From positions 1-34,244 of the forward strand of contig NZ_JARXIC010000035.1 in the NCBI RefSeq assembly GCF_031127905.1: a stretch of 34,244 nucleotides of DNA. Direction: 5' to 3'. Shown here in pieces: positions 16,144 to 23,964 of this stretch. Position 1 is the stretch's first letter. Every line of letters begins with the position of its first letter. The translations under genes were made by a program, and so were the position numbers. The stretch comes from Thalassobacterium sedimentorum. Lineage in GTDB: Bacteria; Verrucomicrobiota; Verrucomicrobiia; Opitutales; Coraliomargaritaceae. Below the pieces are notes generated by a model, which ran no database searches, was not told where the DNA came from, and was given only the letters and a program-made list of their open reading frames with translations.

Positions 16144-16455
16144 ATGAAACGCACAAACGCTGCTATCGCCAACTGGGTCATCGAATTACGAGATGGAGCC
16201 TTACAGTTGCAGCGTGCGTTTCCATTTGCTCATGAGGCGGACTTGGTGAGTTTTATGGAATATGTCGGCAAGTTTATGAAATGTCCTGGCATGACGGTGA
16301 TCACATCGAACACCAAGCATCCGAAGCCATCTGCTATCGTGCGTATGGAAATTTTGCCAGAACGGGCCTTGCTTAAAGCAGCGGGTGATATTGCGACGAC
16401 TTGTGAGCATGAATATGCCTCGATTCTGTCGTCTCCTGTTGAGTCGGCGGCCTAA
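16144..16455 (+). CDS. Small protein, possible degenerate pterin dehydratase fold
   Basis: The 103-residue protein has one of the better ribosome sites in the window (CGGAGG eight bases before the ATG). Its layout NWVIELRDGALQLQRAFPF, a helix VSFMEYVGKFMK, then the strand AIVRMEIL and a final helix is like pterin-4a-carbinolamine dehydratase: W, strand, R-x-F-x-F, helix, then beta and helix. The usual HHP and TH catalytic histidines are not in place; only KHP near residue 60 is left. It may therefore be a non-catalytic relative, or the likeness may be chance. Divergent from msrA and convergent with the pseudopilin-like gene. Function unknown. Confidence 0.55.
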   Translation: MKRTNAAIANWVIELRDGALQLQRAFPFAHEADLVSFMEYVGKFMKCPGMTVITSNTKHPKPSAIVRMEILPERALLKAAGDIATTCEHEYASILSSPVESAA

Positions 16456-16555
16456 TCATTGGATCTCCGCTTCGTTTGCTGAGCTGGGCTTATACCAGGA
16501 AAAGCGATCGTTGATACTGACATAAGGGGAATTCGGGGGGCATATGTTCTCTATT

Positions 16556-17503
16556 TTACGGGTTGTTTTTCCATAGAGACGTGTCTCTGAGTTCCTCGAT
16601 TGTCAGGGCTTGCACACTGCCATCGATAAAGACGCACACGGCTTTGTTATTATAGCGCGTGTCGATGTTGCCGTAATCCTGAGGGCGCGATTCTTCGCCC
16701 GTAGGCAGATTGCTCCACATCATTTGGTCTGGGGACGTTATTTTATGCCAACCCTTGAGTTTTTCTTTAAGGCCTAGATCAATGCCACTGGCGCCGGCTG
16801 AGGCGAAGGCGAGTATGGGGCGATCTATATTGTAGAGGCTGGTAATGGCCTCGTCTAAATCGATTTCCATCTGGCCACTTGAGTCGCGGATGCCACCAAG
16901 GTAGTGGAAGTTCATTCCCATTGCTGGTATGAGACTCACACCATAATCATACATCGAACCTTGTGCCCCAAATCGTTCGATAATTTGTTCGTCATTGCCA
17001 TTTAGAAGAATGGATCCTTCAAGTGTATCGTCGAGATAGGGAAGTAAGCGCCATGGATAGCGGTGAGGCGCTTCTCCGAAGTTAATGGAGCGCCCATTGT
17101 GGGTCACAGGATTGTTCGGTTGGCCTCCGGTACGATCAAGTCCTGGCATTAACTTACCCTGATGGTCGTTCGCGTGTAGTAGGTAGCCGTTGATCAGTGT
17201 TTTTCCTGCCGCGACCTCATGTGTCATTTGTGCCTGCTCGCGTAGCTCGCCCACTGCTCCAAAAATGATGCAGCCAAGTATGCCTACGATACTGATCGCG
17301 GCCAGAATTTCGATTAAGCTGAAGCCTGTAGCATGTGTGTAGATCTGCTTAATTGCTTTCGATTCTTTTTGATAATGAGACCTGATCTCTTTATTTGGTT
17401 TTTTTGTTACGTAGATATCATTGTTGTTAACTATCCTATTATAAGTGCTTTGCGTGATTTTAATTGTTTCTTTCTTGCTCGTTGGCTTCATAACTTCGTT
17501 CAT
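16556..17503 (-). CDS. Pseudopilin-like protein with unusually long leader
   Basis: The 315-residue protein contains a type IV prepilin/type II secretion signal, TGFSLIEILAAISIVGILGC, in which cleavage after Gly and the Glu five residues later are standard. The part after the helix (HDNQGKLMPG-like, PWRLLPYLDD, GMNFHYLGG, NKAVCVFIDGSVQAL) resembles the large paralogous prepilin-type proteins of Verrucomicrobiota and Lentisphaerota, which end in a strand displaying FxDGSV. The oddity is a basic leader of about 59 residues before the cleavage site, where 5-25 is more usual; no internal ATG shortens it beyond residue 5. It is divergent from the first PEP-CTERM gene with about 61 bases between starts. 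Confidence 0.82.
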   Translation of the reverse strand: MNEVMKPTSKKETIKITQSTYNRIVNNNDIYVTKKPNKEIRSHYQKESKAIKQIYTHATGFSLIEILAAISIVGILGCIIFGAVGELREQAQMTHEVAAGKTLINGYLLHANDHQGKLMPGLDRTGGQPNNPVTHNGRSINFGEAPHRYPWRLLPYLDDTLEGSILLNGNDEQIIERFGAQGSMYDYGVSLIPAMGMNFHYLGGIRDSSGQMEIDLDEAITSLYNIDRPILAFASAGASGIDLGLKEKLKGWHKITSPDQMMWSNLPTGEESRPQDYGNIDTRYNNKAVCVFIDGSVQALTIEELRDTSLWKNNP

Positions 17504-17564
17504 TTGATATTGACACTCAATCTCATTTAGTGGCTATTTGCGACTTAATCTCAAGTTTAAATTA
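17504..17564. promoter_or_regulatory. Divergent promoter region, pseudopilin / PEP-CTERM
   Basis: These 61 bases must hold starts for both directions unless transcription begins inside a gene. On the plus strand TTGACA at 17510-17515 is a perfect -35 match, but the -10 element about 17 bases on (GCTATT) is poor. Neither start has a clear ribosome site. Confidence 0.3.
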
Positions 17565-18482
17565 ATGAAAGTTACAAAAAACAAAGCAAATTCACTTCTT
17601 ATTATAACGGTTGGCATGTTAGGCTCTTTGGGGCAGCTGCATGCACAATATACAGGTATCGCTGACGCGCTTCCACAGCAAATTGAGCTAGGAGGAATGA
17701 CTAAATCCGATGGTTGGTACAATCTCAGTTCGGCTACTAAAACCAAGACGGTGCATGGTCAGGAATACACATTTCCAGGTATTACAGGATACCCGACATT
17801 CTTTGGATCGACGGGTGCATGGCCCTCATCGATCGAGTCACAGTTAAATTCTTCCGTGGCGACGCCGGCTGAGTTGGTTAAAACGGCCAACGGGCTCGGC
17901 GGTGGGCCATTTCCTTCGGGCGATTCCATGTATTATGGTAGTTTTGGGACTGATCCGAACGCGTATGGGGGAAGTCTGGCGGTGCAGGAAGCAAATCCTT
18001 TGACTTCTTTGCAGACCGTAACCTTTCAGGTGCAATTTGGTGGAGCATGGACTTATGATTTTGTTGATAATCAAACCACGGGGTTGGAGGTCGGTGCATT
18101 GACGACTGCATCTTATTTTCCTCAGCTGACTTTGACACTTCAAGACAGTTCGACGCAGACTCTGACGGCAGATTGGGCATCTTTAATGGTGAATGCTTAC
18201 AATGGCACGGTTGAGATGCCTTCTGGTGATGAAGATGTCTTCATTAACCTCTATGGCTTTCAGTGGGACTTGAGCAGTTACGATAATATTGTCTCTTTTG
18301 ATGTTGAGTTCTCTGGGGTTGAGCATGCGCAGCTTTATGCGCTGCAATTAGATCAAAGTACTCAAGCGTATACATCCTCAGTTTTGCCTGTGCCGGAACC
18401 TGCGAGTGCGTCAGCCATTCTTGGGGTTGCCGTGATCGCATTTGTTGCTGCAAGACGGCGCAAGCGAGTGTGGGCCTATTGA
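17565..18482 (+). CDS. PEP-CTERM surface protein, paralogue A
   Basis: This 305-residue secreted protein has a signal peptide (NSLLIITVGMLGSLGQLHAQ) and a PEP-CTERM tail at the end: VPEPASASAILGVAVIAFVAARRRKR, comprising the PEP motif, a hydrophobic helix and a basic cluster. The body is beta-rich with no recognised domain. The segment YGFQWDLSSYDNIVSFDV...VEHAQLYALQLDQ near residues 228-267 is shared with the protein at 19486-20319, so the two are paralogues. It is presumably processed by an exosortase such as the one at 4911. It opens a run of three PEP-CTERM genes on the plus strand. Confidence 0.85.
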   Translation: MKVTKNKANSLLIITVGMLGSLGQLHAQYTGIADALPQQIELGGMTKSDGWYNLSSATKTKTVHGQEYTFPGITGYPTFFGSTGAWPSSIESQLNSSVATPAELVKTANGLGGGPFPSGDSMYYGSFGTDPNAYGGSLAVQEANPLTSLQTVTFQVQFGGAWTYDFVDNQTTGLEVGALTTASYFPQLTLTLQDSSTQTLTADWASLMVNAYNGTVEMPSGDEDVFINLYGFQWDLSSYDNIVSFDVEFSGVEHAQLYALQLDQSTQAYTSSVLPVPEPASASAILGVAVIAFVAARRRKRVWAY

Positions 18483-18497
18483 GGGCGTCTCAGCGCA

Positions 18498-18519
18498 TGG
18501 CACTATCTAGGCGGTGCCA
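18498..18519. terminator. Hairpin after PEP-CTERM paralogue A
   Basis: TGGCAC and GTGCCA pair around a 10-base loop, 16 bases after the stop, with GC pairs adding to the stem. No T-run follows, so it is a weak terminator candidate. The remaining 136 bases before the next gene show no clear promoter. Confidence 0.35.
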
Positions 18520-18655
18520 CGCCTGATTGATGAACCCGCGAAGAGAGGTGCCGATACTCCTGAAAAACCTACTTATATACCCGCGTCTGCCCCATAGCTC
18601 TCAAAGAGAGTTTTGAAGATCAGCATACTACAATTTACCTAAAATACTTATACTA

Positions 18656-19465
18656 ATGATACATACAAAAAGACTATTATTCGCGACTGCGATCGCACTT
18701 TCTGCCGCGGATGCCAGTGCATTCACTAGCTCAATCATTCCTGCGTCGACAGTTTCAGGTGGGCGCTATTTCGTTACCTCAGTTCCTGGTGTTGCCGAGT
18801 TTCACACAGTCTATAATACTAAAGAATTCGGCAGTAATTATCCGAGCGACAACGTCTGGTCTTTTGGCTACGCCTATTTTGATCTTACCGGGCACACTGA
18901 GACAGTGGAGCAAGCGATTTTGACTTTGAATATAGATCAGTCAAGCGGACCAGGGAAGAGCGGCGCAAGCGGTGCCAGCGTGGAAGTCTTTGCATTGTCT
19001 GCCAGTTATTTCGATGAGGATGGCATGGATGATGGTGATTTTCGCGATTACGTGGACCAGGATGGTGTCCCCACTTACACTGATGGTGATTTCATGATAG
19101 GAGAATTTTACACCGAGCACGCTGGCTATCCAGTCGAAGCCACCGCGTGGTATGATAGCCAGTTCGGAACTGGTGTCAGTTCCTTGGGCACGGTATCAAT
19201 TGACGGGTTGGATCACCACGATAGTGGCACCATTGATCTGACTAGCCTCGTTAACGATTGGATTGACGGTGATCTGGAAAATTATGGTTTCGGATTCATA
19301 CTCTCGAGCCCGGATGAAATGAAGATTAGCTTCGATATCGGTTCATTGGAAGAGCCTAGCTTAACGCCTTCACTATCCTTAATTCCAGAGCCTAACTCGG
19401 CGATGTATGTAGGGCTACTTGTTGGTGTGTTTTCTCTAAGCCGCCGCCACAGTCGTCATTCCTAA
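18656..19465 (+). CDS. PEP-CTERM protein with DNRLRE-like beta domain
   Basis: The 269-residue protein has a signal peptide (KRLLFATAIALSAADASA) and ends with IPEPNSAMYVGLLVGVFSLSRRHSRHS, a PEP-CTERM tail. The middle resembles DNRLRE/CBM96-type jelly-roll domains: YAYFDLTGHTETVEQAILTLNID near residue 75 and IDLTSLVNDWIDGDLENYGFGFIL near 210, where a strand after the VNDW helix closes the sandwich. Such domains often bind polysaccharide; this is a family-level inference. Acidic, Asp-rich loops (DEDGMDDGDFRDYVDQDG near 122) may bind calcium. It differs from its two neighbours in sequence but shares their sorting signal. Confidence 0.82.
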   Translation: MIHTKRLLFATAIALSAADASAFTSSIIPASTVSGGRYFVTSVPGVAEFHTVYNTKEFGSNYPSDNVWSFGYAYFDLTGHTETVEQAILTLNIDQSSGPGKSGASGASVEVFALSASYFDEDGMDDGDFRDYVDQDGVPTYTDGDFMIGEFYTEHAGYPVEATAWYDSQFGTGVSSLGTVSIDGLDHHDSGTIDLTSLVNDWIDGDLENYGFGFILSSPDEMKISFDIGSLEEPSLTPSLSLIPEPNSAMYVGLLVGVFSLSRRHSRHS

Positions 19466-19485
19466 ACACCTTGCAAAGCTCATTA

Positions 19486-20319
19486 ATGAAACAAGTAAAT
19501 AATTCGTGGTGTATTGTGTGGCTCGCTGGGTTGAGTTTGTGCGGCACCGCTCATTCGATGACTGTTAAGGTGACTACGGTCTCCGGGTTTGATGAAATGG
19601 ACAGTCCCATTCCGGGCGAACCGTTTGTCGATTTCGACTTAGGCACTAATAGTGCCGTCGCTCTTTGGGATGGCATGAGCAGTCACGACCATCCTGGTTT
19701 TCCTGGATTTCCCGGTGGCACATGGCCGACGGCAATTGCGCCTAATAGCGGATCTTCCACGGCGATTCTTGAACAAGTCAGTGCTGGATCTGGTGGCACT
19801 GGTTATCCTGCTAGTAGTTCGCTTTATTTTGGAGGCACTGCTTTAGGAGATGTCGATGGTGGTGTCGTGCGTGTATATGACGCTAGCCCTGTTGACGATC
19901 TGAATACAGTTATATTTCAACTCCAGATGGGAGAAGTGTTCTCCTTCGATTTTTTCCAAGGTCAAATGCCTACTCTGAGCTATTCGGGGGAATCAGGCAC
20001 GGTTGAATCTTTAGATGCCGATTTTCAATCGATATTTGGGGATATCTCATCACCAGGCTATGGGCCTTATATAGATGCAAGTGTTTACACCTACGGATTT
20101 CAGTGGGACCTGAGCACTGTCAGTGAGGATATTACGGATTTTTGGATTACGATGAATCCGGTGCAGCATGCTCAGATCTATGGAATGCAACTCGATCAAG
20201 GCGATTTGGTAGCACACAGTAGTTTGCTGCCTACTGCGGTTCCTGAGCCTGCAACTGGATTGATTTATCTGAGCGCCTTGCTGGCGGGAGTTGCCTTGCG
20301 TCGACCTCGCGTGCATTGA
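19486..20319 (+). CDS. PEP-CTERM surface protein, paralogue B
   Basis: From the ATG at 19486 the protein has 277 residues, with a signal peptide (CIVWLAGLSLCGTAHS) and the tail VPEPATGLIYLSALLAGVALRRPRVH. It shares YGFQWDLS and V.HAQIYGMQLDQ with the protein at 17565-18482, and both have a Gly/Pro-rich first half that mentions GFPGFPGGTWPT or GAWPS at matching places. It starts 20 bases after the preceding stop. A TTG at 19471 is an alternative start. Its last 89 bases overlap, on the opposite strand, the end of the glycosidase-like gene, so its basic tail is encoded antisense to that gene's C-terminus. Confidence 0.85.
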   Translation: MKQVNNSWCIVWLAGLSLCGTAHSMTVKVTTVSGFDEMDSPIPGEPFVDFDLGTNSAVALWDGMSSHDHPGFPGFPGGTWPTAIAPNSGSSTAILEQVSAGSGGTGYPASSSLYFGGTALGDVDGGVVRVYDASPVDDLNTVIFQLQMGEVFSFDFFQGQMPTLSYSGESGTVESLDADFQSIFGDISSPGYGPYIDASVYTYGFQWDLSTVSEDITDFWITMNPVQHAQIYGMQLDQGDLVAHSSLLPTAVPEPATGLIYLSALLAGVALRRPRVH

Positions 20320-21346
20320 CTATTACCGGGAAATGGATCTCGGCCCATTGGTTGAAGTCGGCCATGGCGCTGTTCCATTTGCCCTGTGCGGATCTGCCGG
20401 AGCTGCGAAATTCATATTCCCAGGGTTCAATGTAGCGGATGCCGATCTGCTTGGCTTGCTCGAAGACGCGGCTGTAGTGGCCGGCTTCGAAGCGGTGGCT
20501 TTGGTCCGAGCGTCCAATGACCTGTGCATAAATGTCGCCCGGGTAGGCGGTCAATGCGTCAATCAGTCCCGCCTGGTAGTGGGTCTTACCGGAGAGCCAC
20601 CATAGGCCGACGCCGACGCGTTTTTCTAAAGAGGGATCGGCCCACAACTCATTCATGATGCGCGTCGGCACGGCCGCGCTGCCATTCAACTCATGGAGTT
20701 CGATTGCGATGGCTTTGTTCTTAAAGGCATCGGCGAAATCGTGCGCCGCTTGTTTGCTGGCGTTCACCCACTTATCATCTGTGTAGCCAGCCTCTCGCAT
20801 TGTGTTCATGTCGACACCATTGAGATGTCCTTCGATGCCGTTACTCGTCATTTGAGTGACATAGACCAGCGCGAGTTGCGAGTCGTCCTGATAGCGCTCG
20901 GCTAGTTCCTGTGCCAGCAGCGCCAGCCGTGCTTGCACGATCGGGTCCCAATACAAGGGGAGGCGATAGCCCGATTTCCCGCGAAAGCTGATTTGGACGA
21001 AGTCGGCCTGCAGCGTATCGATCAGCCAGGCCGGGCTGGCGGTAGCGCCGCCCGCGACCGCGAGGGACCAGTGTACGCCATTTTTTTGAGCGTTGGCCAC
21101 TTGGGCGTCCAAGTGGCTGAAATCAAATTCGCCTGGGCGAGGCTCGAGCTTCGACCAGCCGGTTCGAATTAAAACGCCGCGTAATTCAGGGTTCTGATAG
21201 ATGTTTGATTGGGACGCGCCCGAGCTGGAAAAGACGCCCGTCGGTTTATACACCGCCCATGCGGAGGATGCGGAACATGCGAGGCTGAGGAACAAAGTCG
21301 TCAGGAGCCAGTAGGTTGGGCATTTTTGATGCATGGATTGAGCCAT
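20231..21346 (-). CDS. Secreted TIM-barrel glycoside hydrolase-like protein
   Basis: The 371-residue protein has a signal peptide (LLTTLFLSLACSASSAWA) and a clan GH-A-like barrel. Strand 1 and its loop read GVLIRTGWSKLEPRPGEFDFSHLDAQVANAQKNGVHWSLAV, the 'when and how to travel' pattern of GH42/GH5-like enzymes. Glu in MTSNGIEGHLN near residue 170 and in IRYIEPWEYEF near 305 are candidate acid/base and nucleophile, although the classic N-E pair at strand 4 is missing. Substrate unknown. The final 29 residues (VNAREVDARQLPPARR...) lie antisense to PEP-CTERM paralogue B; this polar tail may be an extension gained by loss of an earlier stop. Probably not co-transcribed with neighbours. Confidence 0.75.
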   Translation of the reverse strand: MAQSMHQKCPTYWLLTTLFLSLACSASSAWAVYKPTGVFSSSGASQSNIYQNPELRGVLIRTGWSKLEPRPGEFDFSHLDAQVANAQKNGVHWSLAVAGGATASPAWLIDTLQADFVQISFRGKSGYRLPLYWDPIVQARLALLAQELAERYQDDSQLALVYVTQMTSNGIEGHLNGVDMNTMREAGYTDDKWVNASKQAAHDFADAFKNKAIAIELHELNGSAAVPTRIMNELWADPSLEKRVGVGLWWLSGKTHYQAGLIDALTAYPGDIYAQVIGRSDQSHRFEAGHYSRVFEQAKQIGIRYIEPWEYEFRSSGRSAQGKWNSAMADFNQWAEIHFPVIVNAREVDARQLPPARRSDKSIQLQAQEPQ

Positions 21347-21485
21347 GTGAAGTAAATCGTGCGTTAGGCAGGAAAGTTTTCAAATTGTCTGAGCAAATGC
21401 TTTTTATTCCTTGTCGATGAAGGCGCATATATTGGGCAGTCGTATGTAGCCCAGATCATTAGGGGAGTGATGCGAAGCATGTGGG

Positions 21486-22619
21486 TTAAAGCAGAAATTG
21501 CGTAAAATTCTCTGGGTGCGCGAATTGCACCGGTGTTTCAGGGTAGGCTTTGGGCCATGCGCCGGGCACTTTGTGCTTCTTGTTTTGCCACTTGCATTCG
21601 AACGCGGCCAGTTGGCCGTCGGGGCTAACTTCGATGAGATCGATTTCTTGCTGGTCGTAAGTTCGCCAAAAATAGCTCTGTGTGCCTGTGTTATGGTAGG
21701 CGTTGAATCGGCGACGTTCGTTGATGAAGAAATTTTCCCAAAGGGCGCCGCGGTCGGCTCGCTGGTTGATCGGCTGGAATTGGTTGATCACTGCATTGCG
21801 AATGCCGTTATCTACGAAGTAGTAGCGCTGGGTCTTGCTGACTTCTTTGCGCAGATTTCGTGAAAAACCGCCGACTCGGAAGATGACGAAGCTTTTCTCA
21901 AGTAGATCCAGATAGCGCTCTATGGTTGATCGGTTGAGCTGTAGGGAGTTCGCCAATTCGTTGAGAGACAGTTCGCTGCCGATTTGATGGGCCACCATGG
22001 TGGCTAGGTCGCGCAGCTTTTGAGCGTTACGTAGTTGCTCGAATACGAGTATGTCTTGAAACAGATAATCTTCGACGAGTTGCCGCAGGTAAGCTTGGCG
22101 TTCTCTTGGATCGCCGATTTGGAGAACTTCCGGGTAGCTTCCATAGTTTAAAAGGTCGGGAAGTTGCGCTTTGGGCGCGAGGGGGTCCTTCCACGCTGCT
22201 ATTTCGCTTACGGTGACGGGGTGTAGGTAATGTACGGCGCGTCGCCCTGTCAGGGGTTGCCCGAGCATTTGGTCGAGGCGAAAGGCGGATGAGCCGGTGA
22301 CGATGACTTTTAACTTTGGGAATAGGTCGACCAGTAGCTTGAGTGCGGCTCCTGCGTTTTGAACGGATTGTGCCTCATCGAGAAAAAATCCATCGTAGGC
22401 GCTAAACATTTGTCGATAGCGGGAGGCGGATCGCGATTCAAGTAATTCGGCTAAATCGCGATCTTCGCCGTGCCCTTGATACCAAGCTTCCTCTTGAACC
22501 GTCGTTAGGTAGTTCTGGATGAGTTGCGTTTTGCCTACTCTGCGTGCGCCAAAAAGCATCCAGACACGTCCGGGCTTTATGGTGTTTCCGAGTGTAGCAG
22601 CCAGTTGTCTGGGGATCAT
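21486..22619 (-). CDS. AAA ATPase with DUF4143 domain
   Basis: The 377-residue protein is a member of the AAA_14/DUF4143 family of prokaryotic ATPases whose function is unsettled. The P-loop is MLFGARRVGKTQL near residue 22 and the Walker B is FFLDEAQSV near 78. A sensor-1-like VIVTGSSAF is near 108, followed by the Arg-rich LTGRRAVHYLHPVT. A winged-helix-like LSLNELANSLQLNRSTIERYLDLLEKSFVIFRV near 220 and a nuclease-fold-like C-terminus (YDQQEIDLIEV...AAFECKWQNKK, D-x(n)-E-x-K) follow. All motifs look intact. It is monocistronic and preceded by three 32-base iterations. Confidence 0.92.
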   Translation of the reverse strand: MIPRQLAATLGNTIKPGRVWMLFGARRVGKTQLIQNYLTTVQEEAWYQGHGEDRDLAELLESRSASRYRQMFSAYDGFFLDEAQSVQNAGAALKLLVDLFPKLKVIVTGSSAFRLDQMLGQPLTGRRAVHYLHPVTVSEIAAWKDPLAPKAQLPDLLNYGSYPEVLQIGDPRERQAYLRQLVEDYLFQDILVFEQLRNAQKLRDLATMVAHQIGSELSLNELANSLQLNRSTIERYLDLLEKSFVIFRVGGFSRNLRKEVSKTQRYYFVDNGIRNAVINQFQPINQRADRGALWENFFINERRRFNAYHNTGTQSYFWRTYDQQEIDLIEVSPDGQLAAFECKWQNKKHKVPGAWPKAYPETPVQFAHPENFTQFLL

Positions 22620-22628
22620 GATTTCTTA

Positions 22629-22716
22629 ATAAATGTAAATTTGGACGGTTTAGCAACCAAATTAATGTAAATTTGGACGGTTTAGCAACTGAATTAATAT
22701 AAATGCGGATAGTTTG
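22629..22716. repeat. Three 32-bp iterations between ATPase and pncB
   Basis: GTAAATTTGGACGGTTTAGCAAC occurs at 22635-22657 and identically at 22667-22689. A degenerate third copy (ATAAATGCGGATAGTTT) keeps the same 32-base phase from 22699. The array lies directly upstream of the ATPase start on its strand and about 85 bases before pncB. It could be an operator array with about three helical turns between sites. Confidence 0.75.
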
Positions 22717-22769
22717 TGGGTTGCGATACAAGTTCTCGTAAAGACGTATAGTTTTAATTTAAGCTTGAT

Positions 22770-22788
22770 AAGTGTAAAAAATACACTT
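22770..22788. promoter_or_regulatory. NrtR-type operator upstream of pncB
   Basis: A perfect 19-base palindrome, AAGTGTA-N5-TACACTT, centred at 22779 and 13 bases before the pncB start. The inner GT-N7-AC core agrees with what I recall of NrtR sites. The same GTGTA-N5-TACAC sequence recurs before pncA, and nrtR lies in this operon, so autoregulation of pncB-nadE-nrtR is likely. Confidence 0.8.
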
Positions 22789-22800
22789 TTGTGTTTGTTA

Positions 22801-23964
22801 ATGAACACTCTATTGGACAACGATCTTTACAAGTTTACGATGATGCAGGCTGTTTGGTTAAAATATCCTAAGGCACGCGTGCGTTATCAATTTATTAATC
22901 GTCGCCGGGAGGATGTCTTTACTGAAGAGGCGGTTCATATAATACGTGAGCGCATCATGCGATTGGCGGACTGCTGCTTGACGGAGGGAGAATTGCAATT
23001 TTTAGCAGAGTTACCTTTTATTCGCTTTGATTTTATTGAATTCTTGCGTGGCTTTACGCTTAGCGCGGAAGACGTGAAAGTTGAGTTCGAAGACGGGCAT
23101 TTGCATTTATGGATTGAAGGAACATGGGTGAATACGATCCTCTGGGAAGTCCCCTTGATGGCCATCATCAGTGAGGTTTATTTTGAGGTGGTGGATACGA
23201 ATTGGACAAGTGATTTAAGTGGGTATGCTAAGAAGACGGCTGAAAAGGGGAGGCGTTTAAGTGCAGAGGGTTGTAACTTTTTCGACTTTGGCACACGCCG
23301 TCGTCGTAGTTATGCGTATCAGGATGCGGTCGTAGCTGCTTTTAATGACGTGGGCGGGACTTTTGGCGGCACTAGTAATTTGCATTTTGCGATGAAGTAT
23401 GGATTGCGTCCGATTGGGACGATGGCGCACGAGTGGATTATGGGGCACGCAGGCTTAGGGCGGGTAGAGACCGCGAATCAAGTCGCCTTAGATGCTTGGC
23501 TTGAGGTCTATCAGGGGCAGTTGGATACTGCCCTGACAGATACGTATACAACTGAGTTCTTCCTGCAAAACATTCGCGGCCGCCTTGCGCAGACTTACGA
23601 TGCCTTGCGGCACGATAGTGAATGTCCCTTGGGATTTGCTGATAAGGTGCTTCAATTCTATGCCGATGAAGGTATCGATCCGGCTGAAAAGGGAATTGTT
23701 TTTAGTGATAGCCTGAATGTGGACAAAGCAGTCGAGATCAATCGCCATGTTGCTGGACGGACGAAGGCTTGGTTCGGTATCGGGACTCATTTCACTAATG
23801 ACTTTGGCGATAGTTGTGCGCTGAACATCGTGATCAAGTTGTATGAGGTGGACGGAGTGAAGGTGGCGAAGATCAGCGACAATCCAATCAAGGCGAGTGG
23901 CGATCCGCTGGCTGTGCAACGTAGTCTTGAGGCGATTCAAGCAGCAGCCGTAAAATTAGCATGA
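22801..23964 (+). CDS. pncB: Nicotinate phosphoribosyltransferase
   Basis: PncB converts nicotinate and PRPP to nicotinate mononucleotide, the committed salvage step of the Preiss-Handler pathway. The 387-residue protein starts MNTLLDNDLYKFTMMQAV, the typical PncB N-terminus. NFFDFGTRRRRSY near residue 155, LHFAMKYGLRPIGTMAHEW near 195 (containing the His that is phosphorylated in PncB) and FSDSLNVDKAVEI near 300 are family hallmarks, as is KISDNPIKASGDP near the end. The frame runs 29 codons further upstream, but those cross the NrtR operator. No Shine-Dalgarno sequence is visible. It overlaps nadE by four bases and is first in pncB-nadE-nrtR. Confidence 0.97.
   Translation: MNTLLDNDLYKFTMMQAVWLKYPKARVRYQFINRRREDVFTEEAVHIIRERIMRLADCCLTEGELQFLAELPFIRFDFIEFLRGFTLSAEDVKVEFEDGHLHLWIEGTWVNTILWEVPLMAIISEVYFEVVDTNWTSDLSGYAKKTAEKGRRLSAEGCNFFDFGTRRRRSYAYQDAVVAAFNDVGGTFGGTSNLHFAMKYGLRPIGTMAHEWIMGHAGLGRVETANQVALDAWLEVYQGQLDTALTDTYTTEFFLQNIRGRLAQTYDALRHDSECPLGFADKVLQFYADEGIDPAEKGIVFSDSLNVDKAVEINRHVAGRTKAWFGIGTHFTNDFGDSCALNIVIKLYEVDGVKVAKISDNPIKASGDPLAVQRSLEAIQAAAVKLA

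Noticed and set aside
22714-22800. 29-residue extension of pncB
   Set aside because: It runs through the NrtR operator and the 32-bp repeat region; PncB proteins start at MNTLLDNDLYKF-like sequence.
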